64,000 nt of DNA from Hedera helix (taxonomy: Eukaryota; Streptophyta; Magnoliopsida; Apiales; Araliaceae). Below the pieces are notes generated by a model. That model was not told where the DNA came from, did no database searches, and saw only the letters and a program-made list of their open reading frames with translations. The position numbers and the translations under genes were made by a program. This document shows positions 12,440 to 25,800 of the stretch, piece by piece. Numbering within the stretch: position 1 is the stretch's first letter; every line of letters starts with the position of its first letter. The stretch covers positions 42,629,467 to 42,693,466 of the forward strand of contig OX359281.1 in NCBI GenBank assembly GCA_947179155.2. Reading direction: 5' to 3'.

Positions 12440-15400
12440 ATGAGTTCAATTGCTTCACTAACAAGCAGCAGTAGCTGTGTCTCAGGCTCTAGTGAAGTTT
12501 CATTTCTCTTCTTGTGATTTGGCTTCTTTTTGAGCAATTTGGTTAAATAGCTATTGTAATAATTGCTGTTATCTTCGTATCTCTCAGGTGACTTTTCGGT
12601 TGATGGATACTCATATAGCAGGTATCTGCCTACCCCATCTCCTTCAGGAAGAAAATCAATATCAAAGTTGGAGAAGAACATAACTCATATCTATTTATTT
12701 TTTTCTTTTTCTGCAGGGATTGTCAAGAGGAAGGGACTTCAGGCAGCGGTCAAGATGAATACAATTTTAGTTCAGTGGAGCATATGCGTGACATGAGCTT
12801 ACAGCCTCATGGAATTGATTTTCATCCATCAAATGTAATGGTGAAAAACAGCCTTGACGGAAGCATGCGTGTGGATGATGGATGCGCTGGTACAGATGCA
12901 GAACTTATAGGAACGGGTAATTGTTTCTATGAAGAAAATGAGAACACTGATTCTCGTAAATGTGAAAAGGATCTCCAATTTTGGCTACCACCAGAAACAG
13001 AAGACCAAGAGAATGACATGGAGGGTAGTGTCGCTAATTATGATGATGATGATGATGATGAGTGTGATGATGGTACAAAATGGGGCAAGCCCAGTTCCTT
13101 AAGTGGCTTTGGAGAACAAGGCAGTGGGAGCTACAGATATAAAGAGGAGAAGCAAAAAGCATTGGACACGGTGATGAATTGCAAGTTTAGGGCCCTTGTG
13201 GATCATCTTCTTAAATCTACAGGTGTTACCTCTTCAGATAAAGATGGTGACAACTGGGTGGATATAGTGACTTCTTTATCATGGGAAGCAGCTTCATTTG
13301 TGAAGCCCGACACTGGTGATGGCAAGGCAATGGATCCTGATGGATATGTCAAGGTTAAATGTGTTGCAACTGGTTGTCGAAGTGAAAGGTAATAGCTTAA
13401 ACTAGTTATTGTGTCTGCTAATGTTTTTGTTTGCCTCCAGTTCTCTGTTCATTGTAGTAGATATTTCTAGATAACTAGCTTATGGTTTCTAAAGTAGCAT
13501 CTCCTTCACTTTTTTGTTGGTGCTGAAGTTAATAATCTCTAGTAAGTTGAAGGCTCTCTCTTTTTTTTCCCTCCAAAATATCTTCTTCCTGAAGATAAGA
13601 AAAGTGTGCAACTATTTCACTTTTTTAGTACATCTGAACATAAGTGACATAGGTTTTATTTCGGTGAAACTTTCAACAACTAATATAAAGTTTCTGACTT
13701 AAACGCAAAGAAGAAAAATTGCTAACACAGTTTCTGGTTTCATCGGTCATTATCCTTAAAATAAAAAATAACAAGACACGGATAAATAGCAAATTATACA
13801 TTTTTTGTGTCTAAAACGTGGGAGTTGTGTACCATGCATAAGTGGGAGAATATCCTGTGCTTAGTGTCAGTGAGCTGATGTTGGGAGAATGTTATTTATG
13901 TATGGTTTAGATTCATTTTTTATTTTGGCAGTCAATTAATCAAAGGCATGGTCTTCAAGAAGCATGCTGCGCACAAGCACATGCCAACAAAGTACAAGAA
14001 CCCTAATTTGTTGTTGATCCAGGGCGCACTTGATCTCTCTTTAAGTGGATTGTCGTCCTTTGAATCAATGAAGCAGGTATCATGATTTGAATATCAATGC
14101 CCTACTTTATCATGGCACTATATTTACTATTAGTTCTCTGTTCTAATCATGTGCTCATGAACAGGAGAAGGATACTCTGAAAACTATCATCGAGACAATA
14201 GAAATGTGCCAGCCAAACATGATTTTAGTTGAAAAAACCGTTTCTCGTGATATACAAGAATCCATTCTTGCAAAAGGAATGACACTAGTTATTGATATGA
14301 AACTCCATCGCTTACAGAGAGTTGCTCGCTGTACTGGTTCATCGATATTGTCATTAGATACATTAACTGGGAAAAAGCTTAGACAGTGTGATTCCTTTCA
14401 TTTCGAAAAGTTTGTAGAGGAGCATGCTGCTTCTGGTGAAAATGGAAAGAAGCCAAGCAAAACTTTGATGTTCCTTGAGGGCTGTCCTACACGTCTGGGT
14501 TGTACAGTAAGTTTATCACTGCTTTTAAAGCTTACTTATTCTTGCTGAGAACTTACTTTTTTTTTATAAAAAGTTGATTTGTAGTTTACGTCCATTAGAT
14601 ATGTATTTTTATGATTGAGAGTTGGAAAATCAAGTATCCCTCCTTCAAGCTTATTATTGGACAGCAACTTGGCACGCACATACGTAGTTTCACATAATGT
14701 TTTGCTGACGAAGTTCTCTCTATATATAAAACAGTAGCATTAAGACATCTGTGAAGGCTATGTCATCTGTTGATTAAGTGGAATTGCTTGCTCTTTTAGC
14801 ACATTAATTTTGTAAAAGTGCTAGATTTGCATATTTAGGTAGCCTTTGGAGTGTGCTTTCGTACTGCAATCTTGACCACTTATTTATGGTCTTCTGCGTG
14901 GTTAAGAAACTAAAAACAAATGGGGGACGATACTAATGGAGCTTTGGCAGCATCTTAGGTTAAAGGTCCTATGGCTATGACATATTTGATTAGCAAAATT
15001 TATCATATGCAATTAACTATTACTCATTATTGGGTTTATCTTAATCTTGTATTCACGCTTCACATTTAACTTCGTAAGATTTCAGGCATTTGTGAGTCAT
15101 CCATCTAATAATCCATTCTCTTGTTCAATATGTTCCTCTGTGCTGAAAATTGAGATATATGACTGTGGGAGTCTATATTCAAGCTGTTTTAGTTATCTCA
15201 ATATTTTATAGCATCCAACACTTGCTATTCTTTGGAACTAAAGGACTTTCAAGTATTCTTTTCTTGTTCTCTTCTCTTGTATGTTTGTAGGAGAGTATGT
15301 CATTTAAAATCTTTATGACTAGGAGATGATGTGGTCAAAAAGACGAGATAGAAGAGATTAGTCCATAAATTTGATCCACATAAATGGAAAATAATATATA

Positions 15401-18400
15401 GATGTCCTTGCGAAGGGTTGTCTATTTGCATGAGAATAATGTATATGGTTATATGTTGCAGTAACCAACTATTAAAAGAATAGCTTTAGTCTACTAAAAT
15501 ACAATTCTTTAACTTGTTGATATTGAGACATTTTCCCTTTTTTAATGGCTATCAAAATACCATTATTTAACTTTTTTCTTGAAGGGTATTTTAGAATTTT
15601 ACAATTTCTCTTGTTGAAACAAGTTTCCATCTAATTTACTGAATTATGAATTTTTATTGAGCAGATTTTGTTAGAGGGAACAAACAGTGAAGAACTGAAG
15701 AAGATTAAATTTGTGGTCCAGTATGCAGTTCTTCTGGCATATCATTTAATTCTTGAGACAGCTTTCTTTCTAGATCAAAGAGCTATGTTCTATACCCTTC
15801 CTCTTGATGGAATGGCGAACCTATCACTTACTGGTCAACCACCATCTGTTTTGCCTAGTGATGCAAATGTTTCATGTCCTGAGAAGTCTACTGCTGAAAC
15901 TGATTCATCAGGGACGATTGACATTCACATCTCTGATGGATTTCATGAAGAAGGGTTCCGCAACATGGGACTAGAATTCAACCCATTAGTTTTTTCTGGG
16001 TTTTCATCAATCTCAGCCTCCCTAAAGAGAGCTTTTGGGGATAGTTTTCCTCTTTTGCCTTCTTCTCATCAGTCTGTTTCCACATACTTTGGCGAGGTCC
16101 AGAATGATGAGATCCAATCTACCAATGAGGTTTCAACCTCGCCCAAGTCAAATGACCATTCTAACGCGGAAGCGAAGAGTAATTCTGCCGAAGAGATGGC
16201 TCCTAGTAATGATGGGACATCAGTTTACAGAGAAGCCCCCTTAGATACTCAAAATTCTGGAGGACAATATGAAGACCAAGAGCAGTTTAAGGATGACACC
16301 AGCACCATGATTGATGCAGATAGTATTTTGGTATTGATGTCTCGCAGGAATTCATCCACAGGATCTATCTGTGAGCAAAGTCATTTTTCTCACATCAAGT
16401 TTTACCGGAATTTCGATGTTCCCCTTGGATTTTTTTTGCGGGATAAGTTACTCAATCAGGTTTTTACAAACTCTGCATGTTTAGGCATGTTAAAAACTTG
16501 TAATCTCACTGTGTTTTTCTAGATGAGTTTGTCTTGCTTGGGAGGGAAATTTAATGTATAATAATATACATGTCATGTTGATTATTTACTGTTGGTTTGT
16601 TTGTTATTTATTTTAATTTTTAAGTAGGTTTTCTTATATTTCTGAATTAGGTCGAGTAATCCTCAATGCCCTGCTGTAGAAGCATTCTATTGATCTTTGT
16701 TGAAGCAAAACCTTTTGCTCTGACTTGTTTAGATTCTTTTTGTTTATTTTTTAAGTTTTTGCACAAATTCCTTGTTTTTTAAAAAAGAAAATGTTACTTT
16801 CTGCAGAGGCTCCTATGCAACTTGTGTGGTGGATCACCAGAAGCTCATATCTATTACTACGCACATCATAAAAAGCAACTCACAATTCAAGTTAGACGTT
16901 TTCCTATGGAGAACCGTTTGCCCGGTGAAACTGAAGGGAAGCTTTGGATGTGGAGTCGCTATGGTAATTGTAATCCTCAAAATGGAAATGTAAATTCTAC
17001 AAAAAGAGTCTTGATATCATCTGCTGCCCGCAGTTTGTCGTTTGGAAAATTTTTGGAGCTCAGCTTATCAAACAACTCGTCATTGAGTATATCATCTAGC
17101 TGTGGACATCAATTTCACAGGGACTTCCTTCACTTCTTTGGGTATGGTAACTTCTTAATGTTTTTAGTTGTTGGCAGAATAACTATATGTGTTGTAACTT
17201 TTGTGGAAGCACATTTGTTTACTGTAATATGCATTAAAACTTTAATCGGTTTGTGTTGTAGTGATAGAGAATAAGAAGGCGATAAGGGTGTACCTAGGCA
17301 GGGTGAAAGTAGACAGCATTTATTTTGTACATGTAATGCATTCTTAAAGTATAATGTTTTTACTATCTCGAAAACTGTGCTTGTATAGCTGCTTAGTTTA
17401 TTCTATGCATATAATTTCGTGGTTTTTGGTGTTCTTGCTCGTTAAATGCAAGCCCAACTCTAGGTCTTGCTTGTATAGCTCAGGTCGTAACATCTTTTAT
17501 ATACTACCTTGTGGTTTTTGGCTAGTATGTTCACATCATCTTTGTCCAATTTATAGATTGGGGCCCATGGTTTCAATGCTCAGATACTCTCCAGTTACAA
17601 CTTATTCTGTATATCTGCCTCCTGAGAAGCTAAAGTTTGCCTGTTCAATAAGAGGAGAGCGGGCCATGAAAGACTTTGAAAGTGTGAGTGTGTTTGTGAA
17701 TAGCTTTCTTTCTCTCATTCCTAATTGCATTAGATGTTTCTTTGGCCAATGATGCAACTTCTTCCTAATTGCATTCTGATGTTTCTTTGGTCAATGATGC
17801 AAGTGCTTTTTTGTTCCTAATTGCATTCTGATGTTTCTTTGGCCAATGATGCAAGTGCTTTTTTGGATTTATTTACTCTTAGTCATTTGTTAAACTGGGA
17901 TTGAATTCTTTGTTTTTATATATACAGGTCTCCAACATGTACAAGAAAGGGATTGAAATCTTTGTTGAACTTGAGAAATCTTTGAAGGAGATTGGTTCTC
18001 GCTTTATAGGCTCAAAACTGAACATTCAAGGATCATTGAAGGAATTCTCTGATATTGAGGAGATGTTAAAGCAGGAAAGACATCAATTTGAGGTTATAAT
18101 ACTTATCCATTCCTACTTATTCCGACATTTTATTTGAAGAAGTATGCCATAGTGGTTTTGTCATTTCTTAGTAAGATAATCAACTGTTGGTGCAGGCTAG
18201 AAATTTGGGTTTGTAAATTTTTTTCTTGGTACACTTGCATATTTACACTCCTCTGCTGTAGTTATATGGATTTGAAACTTTAAACATTATAGGTTCTAGA
18301 ACATAGGAAAAGGGAGTTTAAAAACAGGTTCTAAAAACACTTCAAAATTATATCTTGTTAGTTTTTTTTTCATTTAACCAAATACCGATTGTACATGATC

Positions 18401-21400
18401 TTTCAACTGCTTTTTGTAATTCCTTGTGATTTCTTCAAGGTACTTGACAGTGCTTTCCATCTATCTTAATTTCAAACGGTCATTCTTAACATTTCTATAA
18501 GAAAATAAACAATGGTTCTTATAGATTCATTGAACACAGATGAGTAACCTGATGGGTCATCAATAGAGTATATCATCACCATCATGTATCAGTTATCTAG
18601 ATGCAGGATTGATTTTTCTCAAATTATGTTCGGTTTTTCTGCTTAAAAAAATCAGGTTGACCTTCAGAACATTTTGAAGAATTGGAATTCAGGTGACACT
18701 ATTTACAAGTTTGTCAGTTTGAACAGAGTTCAATGGGATATTCTGCTTGAATCATGTGTATGGGATCGGCGTCTTCATTCACTCCTCTCATCTGAATTTA
18801 CAATGGCTAATTCTACGAACAGTGAGAAACCGAGCGAAGAACATAGTTATGTGAAGGAGAATGACACTGCTGGGGAAGAGGCTGATGGGGCAAAGGAATG
18901 TGAAGAAGTTTTTGACAATGTAGCTGACCTTGATAAGAAGTTGGAGACATCTGTTGAAACAAATGAATTTATAGAAGTCCCAATTGAAAGAGAGGTTCAA
19001 GAATCTACCGAGAAAGATAATTTAGTGGTTTCATCTGCGGTCATAGATGATATTCAGAAGTCAAGTTTGGGGATAATGAATGCTAATGAATCTTACAATC
19101 AAGACATTGTGCCGAAACCTAATCTTTTCATTGATTCTCATGCTGTTGAGGAAAATGCTACAGAGAATAATTCATTCATATCTGCACAGTCCGAGAGAAT
19201 TGATCCAACTCCTAAAGACCTTGGACGGGATATTCTTGATTCAAATCCATCCCAAAGGAATAAATTTACTTTTTGGCTGATATCCAACCTAGAGAATTCT
19301 GAAGGATGGATCTGGAATCCTTTTCCTGAAATTAGGCTCGAGTACATGAAGGACCTCCAGAAAGGTCACTCACTGAAATTTGAACCTATTAATGCCTATA
19401 CTCCAGGATCCCGAGTTCATGATATGATTACTGATGAGGGCTCAAGGCTGCACATTCCTCTTGGCACTGACAACTATATTGTATCAGATTGTGAGGATGA
19501 ACTATCAAGCGTAGTAGCTTGCGCTCTGGCCTTGTTGAAGGATTCATCAAATTTGGTAGATCTCAATTCCGATACTAGCAGAGAGAGAGGAGTGGATTCT
19601 AAAGCATATGAGAGTTCTCGTATTGTAACTCGATCGTCTTCTTTAGCTTCTTCTTATTCGTCTTCATTTGGTTCGTTTACTTCAGATGGTATATATTCTT
19701 CATCTAGTATTTCTTCAGACGATTCAAGGTTGTCCACTAGCAATGGGTTATATTTGTCAGATTCTCTGGTTTACTTTGGGGATCCTCACCCAGAAGTCTC
19801 TATGGGATTGAGGAAGTTACCTGGAAAGGGTAAATATTCTGTAGTTTCTCTGTATGCCAACCAATTCCAAGATCTCCGAAGGCGATGTTGTCCATCTGAA
19901 CTTGATTATATTGCTTCCTTAAGCCGTTGTAGAAACTGGGATGCCAAAGGTGGCAAAAGTAAGTCGTTCTTTGCGAAAACTCTAGATGACCGCTTCATTA
20001 TAAAGGAAATTAAGAGGACAGAATATGAATCATTCGTGAAGTTTGCTCTGGATTATTTCAAGTATATGACGGACTGCTTTGAGCTGGGGAATCAGACCTG
20101 CCTTGCAAAAATTTTGGGGATTCATCAGGTTGGCTTAATTTACTGTACCATTTGATAGTTCACATCTATGCTTGATAAATTCAATAGAGTTTGTAAAAAA
20201 TTTCTTTTGTTGCAGGTCATTGTGCGGCAAAAGAGTGGGAAAGAGACAAAACATGATCTCATGGTGACGGAGAACCTTACATTTGGGCGAAACATTAACC
20301 GGCAGTACGATCTTAAAGGGGTGTTGCATTCTAGATTAAATTCAGCTCCTGATGGCTCAGGAGATGTTCTTTTGGATCAGAACTTTGTTAATGACATGAA
20401 TGATTCACCTTTCTATGTTAGCAGAAATGCAAAACGGAATTTGCAACGAGCTGTGTGGAATGACACTACCTTCCTTAACGTGAGTATGCTGGCAGTTGCC
20501 TTGCAATCCTGTTCTCATTGCTGTTATTACAGAATTCTTCTGCATACAAAATCTTAGGGAAATGATATTTGCGATCCAAATCTATTTGTGCTTCACTGCA
20601 ATGTTCAAATGAAGCAAAGTTTGTTTTAAAGTGGAGCTCAAATATAGAAATTTGGAGCGCAATGATTAAGTTTTATAAACGACCATGTACTAATTAATTT
20701 CAAATTGACAAGTCTCCATTATGTCATTCCATCTCTTTCAAAATTAAATACCCTCAAGATTAATTTCATGGTCATCAAAGAGGCAACAGTTATATAATCC
20801 TGAGTGAGAACAAATTATTTGTACGGATGGCCTGTAAAAGATCAAGGGATATGAAATCCAATATTATTAATTAAACAATTTTACTATGGTAAATAGTAGG
20901 GGTGTTCAACCGGTAATTACCGGCCCGTACCGAACCGAAACCGTACCGAACCGAAACCGAAAGATAGAAATTTTGGATACCGAAACCGGTACCGATTGGA
21001 CCGGTATACCGAACCGGTTTTACCGGTTCGATACCGGTAAAAACCGAAAAAAACCGAAACTTAATATAATTATTATTTTATTATTTTTATTAGTATTATT
21101 ATTATTTTTATTATTAATATTAGTATTATTTTTATTATAATTATTATTTTTGTTAATATTATTATTATTATTATTTTTAGAATTATTATTAATTATTTAT
21201 TAATAATAATATAAATAAAAAATAAAAAATAAAAAAACCGGTATACCGGTTCGGTTCGGTATTTACCGAACCACAAAAAGGCGGTACCGAAACCGATACC
21301 AAAAAACCGGTATATACCGGTTTTTTTGTACTGGTACCGAACCGGTTTTTTTTATACCGAACCGACCGGTTCGGAAAACCGAAAAAACCAAAAATTTTGC

Positions 21401-22002
21401 ACACCCCTAGTAAATAGTACATACTACATACAAAATCTGTTAATATAATTCAAATTCCTTGTCCCCCCTCCCCCCCCAAAAAAAATTCCCTACGTAGCAT
21501 GTTATTACTGAAGGGTATAAAACTCGAGTTTTATACCCCATTTGTATATATTTTATTATCATTCTTGAATATGGTAGGAAAAATATCTTTTTATTTGGAT
21601 TTTTATGTTTGGCATCAAATTTCTTTTTGTGTACGTAATTTCCAGGCAAACAATGTTATGGACTACTCTCTACTCGTGGGAGTGGACGCTCAGAAGCAGG
21701 TACTTGTCTGTGGCATTATCGATTATCTAAGGCAGTATACGTGGGATAAGCTACTTGAAAACTGGGTGAAGTCCTCGCTCGTTGTTCCCAAAAACCAGTT
21801 GCCAACCGTCATCTCGCCTAAAGAATACAAGAAGAGGTTCAGGAAGTTCATCACTACCCATTTTTTGAGTGTCCCGGATCATTGGTGCTCTCAAATATCG
21901 GCTAATCCTAGCGACAACGACGATTCTTCTCATGAGAAGTTTCAAAGGCTCTATGATCAAGATTCTTCCGGTGTTAAATCTCCAGAGCAAGGGAAAACAT
22001 AA
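12440..22002 (+). CDS. FAB1D: 1-phosphatidylinositol-3-phosphate 5-kinase, FAB1 family without FYVE finger (FAB1D-like)
   Basis: This enzyme makes PI(3,5)P2 from PI3P on endosome and vacuole membranes. I resolve twelve coding exons: 12440-12491, 12588-12621, 12717-13388, 13932-14076, 14165-14506, 15665-16459, 16807-17141, 17557-17683, 17928-18092, 18656-20128, 20216-20479, 21646-22002. Phases agree and give 1586 aa. Residues 1-250 are a Ser/Asp-rich tail with no FYVE finger. About 253-470 is the TCP-1/chaperonin-like domain (VKGMVFKKHAAHKHM is replaced here by IKGMVFKKHAAHKHM). About 680-890 is the Cys-rich region (LLCNLCGG, CGHQFHRD). A Ser-rich stretch lies near 1200. The kinase fills about 1225-1560, with a candidate ATP lysine in RFIIKEIK (near 1339), YDLKG near 1411, MDYSLLVG near 1473, a GIIDYLRQY block and the activation-loop segment SPKEYKKRFRKF. 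All look intact. An in-frame stop just before 12440 supports that start. The paralogue letter is inferred from the missing FYVE and the N-terminal SSDFSVD block. Confidence 0.9.
14507..15664 (+). other. Large intron of the FAB1-like gene (1.16 kb)
   Basis: The donor is ACA|GTAAGT at 14507 and the acceptor GAGCAG at 15664. The interior is AT-rich and holds no recognisable element or coding segment. The flanking exons join in phase 0 within the chaperonin-like domain. Confidence 0.7.
17725..17865 (+). repeat. Three tandem ~55-base units in a FAB1-like intron
   Basis: The unit TAATTGCATTCTGATGTTTC, continued by TTTGGYCAATGATGCAA, is repeated three times in the intron between 17684 and 17927. 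The second and third copies are nearly identical and the first lacks two bases. This looks like a recent local expansion. Confidence 0.85.
20889..21417. mobile_element. hAT-type non-autonomous element (20897-21409) with 8-bp target duplication
   Basis: The element starts TAGGGGTGTTCAACCGG and its other end, read on the opposite strand, starts TAGGGGTGTGCAAAA. It is flanked on both sides by the identical octamer GTAAATAG (20889-20896 and 21410-21417). An 8-bp duplication and TAGGGGTG ends are typical of the hAT superfamily. The 513-base interior is made of repeated ACCGGT / CCGAACCG blocks around an AT-rich (ATT)n core, with no transposase. It lies in the last intron of the FAB1-like gene, 480 bases past the donor and 236 bases before the acceptor. 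Confidence 0.9.
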
Positions 22003-22200
22003 TAGTCTCTCTGGTTGAGCTCTGGCATATTCTAAAATGGTCATATAGTAGTAGTCATTTTTGAAAAATACTGTGCATACATAATTCATTATCATGTACA
22101 ATCTTCATATTCCTCCACCACCCCCCATTTGTTCTGCATTTTTTCCCGCAAATTTCTGGGGTAATTGCCGTATTCAATTGTCCTTAGTTGCAAATATATA
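22003..22200 (+). other. Probable 3' UTR of the FAB1-like gene
   Basis: Non-coding sequence follows the TAA at 22000-22002. No single clear polyadenylation signal stands out; the AT-rich stretch at 22185-22215 is a plausible processing region. Confidence 0.35.
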
Positions 22201-22501
22201 TTTTTTGTAAATTCTATTGAGCAAATGTAGAAAGTCAGCAGTAGTCTCGAGACTCCTATCTTTGCAATTAATGCAAAAAAAGTTGCAGATATTGATACAG
22301 GTTTTTCTTTGGTCATGTGTGTGTATATTGTTCTGTATATTATCCATTTCTTTTGGCTTGCTGTGATTTTGATTGGTAACCTTCTAGCATTAGCAGAGGT
22401 GGACTCTGAATAACTCCTTCATCGACTCTTTATTGGTGTTAATGTCTTCCATTTATTCTATTACTTTTCCTTATTCACTTTATTCTTGAATTAAATTTAG
22501 G

Positions 22502-22711
22502 AAATTGATATTTTTACAAGTTAATTTGATATTTCTACAAGATTAAATGAGATCCACTTGTGAAAATATAAAATTAACTTGTGAAAATATCAATTCCCAT
22601 ATAACATTGATATCAGAATTGATATTTTCACGAGCTAATTTTATATTTTTACAAAATTAATTGTGATTCATTTGTAAAAATATCAAATTAACTTGTGAAA
22701 ATATCAATTTT
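22502..22711. repeat. Two tandem palindromes (twin hairpins)
   Basis: Bases 22502-22595 form an inverted repeat: the left arm AAATTGATATTTTTACAAG is complementary to the right arm CTTGTGAAAATATCAATT with few mismatches. A second, similar palindrome follows at 22616-22711. The two are diverged copies of one unit, so a small foldback has been duplicated in tandem. They lie 500 bases past the end of the FAB1-like gene. Confidence 0.8.
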
Positions 22712-22849
22712 TTTAAATTTATACTTTTCTAACTCGGTTCCAAATCGACGAATAATAATTGATTGAATAATATATGTGACTGATATTCAAGGTCTTGGGA
22801 AAATAACAATTCCCTTGCACTTATTCTCACTCTATATTCCAAGGTGTTC

Positions 22850-25800
22850 TTGGCTGAGTCTGGTCTCTCTAGGGCTCTTTAGTTCTTTTGGGAAAAATGT
22901 ACCAAACAAAGAATGAAAGTGAACAAAACAAGTCAAAAAGCGAGAAATTGATCAAATTGAAAATACACCCATTTGCTGGAAAAAAAATCCTAAATTTTTG
23001 TCCAATTCAAACCCTAGAATGCGGGCCTCGGTAGCGAAGGAGATGTAATCAAGGTGAGCTGCTGTTCGAGCTTGGTTTAAGTTGCGTTTGGTTTTCCCCA
23101 ATTAATGCAATTATTGTGATTTCTCTTAAATACAAGGTTGTGCTTAGAAGTTACATCATGCATTGAACAACTATTTTGTCTTCTTTTGATATTGTAGGTA
23201 GTGATCATGGATTATGATACGGTTGATTCCTGCATAATCCATTACTGGGCCCTGGTTCATGGAATCTGTGTTTTTAAACGAGAGTTGGCAGATTTTATAT
23301 GAATTTCGTGAAAGCTGAATCTTGGAAATTAAACTTAATGCCGTATTCCTATATCAGTTGAAAGGATTTTATGGCACTGAGAAGTCTTGATCAATTGGAC
23401 CTAAAATAGGGATTACACGAGTAATGAATTGTATTGAATGAAGCAAAAATCTGTTTTGCCTTTTAAATTGTTTGCTGGTGGTGGCTAAATAAATGCTCGG
23501 CAACTGAAATCAAATGGTCAATTGCTGAAGTTGATTTTTGCTTAAATAATCTAATGTAATACTGTAATTTACTTCGACTCAAATTTTGGTAGTCCATATC
23601 GACAACCCTTCATTCATAAATTCTCTCACACTTTTTTGGTTTAGTTCACCTTGTATTGTTTATGTAAACAAAGAACAAACATGTTGACTTCCTCTATAGA
23701 ATTGTAATGTTTGATAAATAATTATTTCCCGGTGATTGGTAGGACTATAGGAGGTCAAATTACATAGCACATAATCTGCATTATGCTGTATCCTTGTTTC
23801 AGAATCTGCATTATGCTGCATCCTTGTTTTTTTTTTATTTGTAAATTTAAATCTTCGATATTATATCAGGAATTTTCTTTTCCACAGAGTACGTTCATGT
23901 CATCCTCTCCTTCGTACAAGCTGCATGAATTACTTGTCATGGCTTAGGAACCCATCATACAAAGGCTTACAACAAGAAATGCATGCAAGTGGCAGCTATA
24001 TACTTCACTATGTTTAAGATACTGATAGCAGGTATCGGACGTTTTCACTGCTTTATATTTCTCTGTTTGCGGATGAAGTCACTGTACATGCATAATACTG
24101 CATGTGTATGTGAAAACTTATATCTCCTTAGTGCTGTATGCCTGTATGCAGGCATCCAGCTGTAGATGCTGGTAGGCAAGGTCATAAGGCTTTCATGTAC
24201 TATATATGATAATATATGCATCAGCAACTGCTGTTAGTTTTGCCTTTATTTTTTTGTTAATTCTCTTAGTACTTTTGCTTACATAATTCTAGCAGTAATA
24301 CGGCATAGCTTAAACCCACTGATGTCAGTTACAATAAGTTAGATACTTTGGCATCCATAACATTCCTTTTGGAACCCATATGTTGTTAAAGCACAGAAGT
24401 GAGGTAGTAATGGGTGACAATCCAATCTGACCTTCACAATTTTGAGACGGTCAGTATTTAACTCAGCATAGGATGCTAATAACTTGAAGGGTATTATAAA
24501 TGATTAATGTGGCAGACAATCAGATTTCAATCAGCAGTTAAAAGTGAAAAGTCAATCAAGTTTTTTTTTGTGCCGAGCACATCTTAATAACTGCCATTTA
24601 TAAATTTCAGAAAGGTTCATTTGTGCAATTATTGAGTTCCAGTTTTCCAAGTTTTCCATGACGTTTTCCTTCTCTCTCTCTCTGCCCCAATCTTTTTAGG
24701 CTTCTGCGTTTTTGTTCTTTAATCTCCCCCCATTCTTTTACCCTAACAAACTCTGGTGCTTTACATCTGGTGCATATATGAATTTCTGGTACCTTATTTT
24801 CTTAAAGAGTGTAGTGCATAAGAACTTTTGGGTGAGGGAAGGGAGTAACATCGTAAGAATATAGCCAAATCTGAGCAGTGTCTGAAGAACAGCCTGATTC
24901 TCTTGGTTAGTGTATAGCTATGTCACAAATGTCCTAGTGGGCTTTATTCATTGTAAATTCTTTCAACTTGTTTGTGAGTCAACTCATTTGCTAAGATAGT
25001 TATGCATATCTAGCACTGTAGTCAAGTCAACCATGAGAGTGATTGCCTACCATTATAATGATCTGGAATTCTTTTAGTCCTTGGTCATGCAATTTTTTCT
25101 TACACAAACCATTTCTTGGATCTTTCGCTTCAACCTTATTGTAGAAGTTGGTGAAATGCTTATTAATCTGCAAACAAGTGGTCTTCATTGACCCTACCGT
25201 ATGTTATTACTAGTTGCATCTTCAATAGGACCTGTTAAGAAACAAGGTAAGGTCATTTTCTGTAGTTGTTAATGTTGACTTAAATGCATGTGTACTCACT
25301 GTCTGTTTCTACTAAGTTTTCAGCTTTTTATCGTTTGACTGCACTTTTCTCCCCAATATATTAAAGAAGAATGTTGGAGAGATTGCGCATATGTTTTCAA
25401 CTAAAAATCTTTTCCAGAAATTAAGTTGTGAATGTCGTAAATGACTGGTGAAAATTTCATGGAAATTTATGCTTTTAAACTACCAGCCTTTACAATTGCT
25501 TAGAAATGAGAAGTATATCATTATCATCAATAGTTAAATGAATTTACATCAACACTATTGTTAATTAAGGAAATAAAATGTTCATGAATATAATGAGCCG
25601 ACGATCTTAACATTAGAAAACAAGTGTAAACACTGTAATGCAATTGGATACCAAACCTTATTTCAATTTTGTTACATTTATTCGATAGTTATTGATGTCA
25701 AATATTTCACTAATTTATCGTTTCATGTTAGATCCAATCACAAGAGTTACATGCTACAAGAAAGTATGTGATTTGTGCCTCTCTAAATACAAGTATGCAC

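Noticed and set aside
12343..12681. 112-residue minus-strand frame over the first FAB1-like exons
   Set aside because: It is antisense to two short coding exons with good splice sites and has no recognisable domain.
23200..23330. Possible C/D-box snoRNA near GTGATCATGG
   Set aside because: The C box does not match RTGATGA and no D box lies at the right distance.
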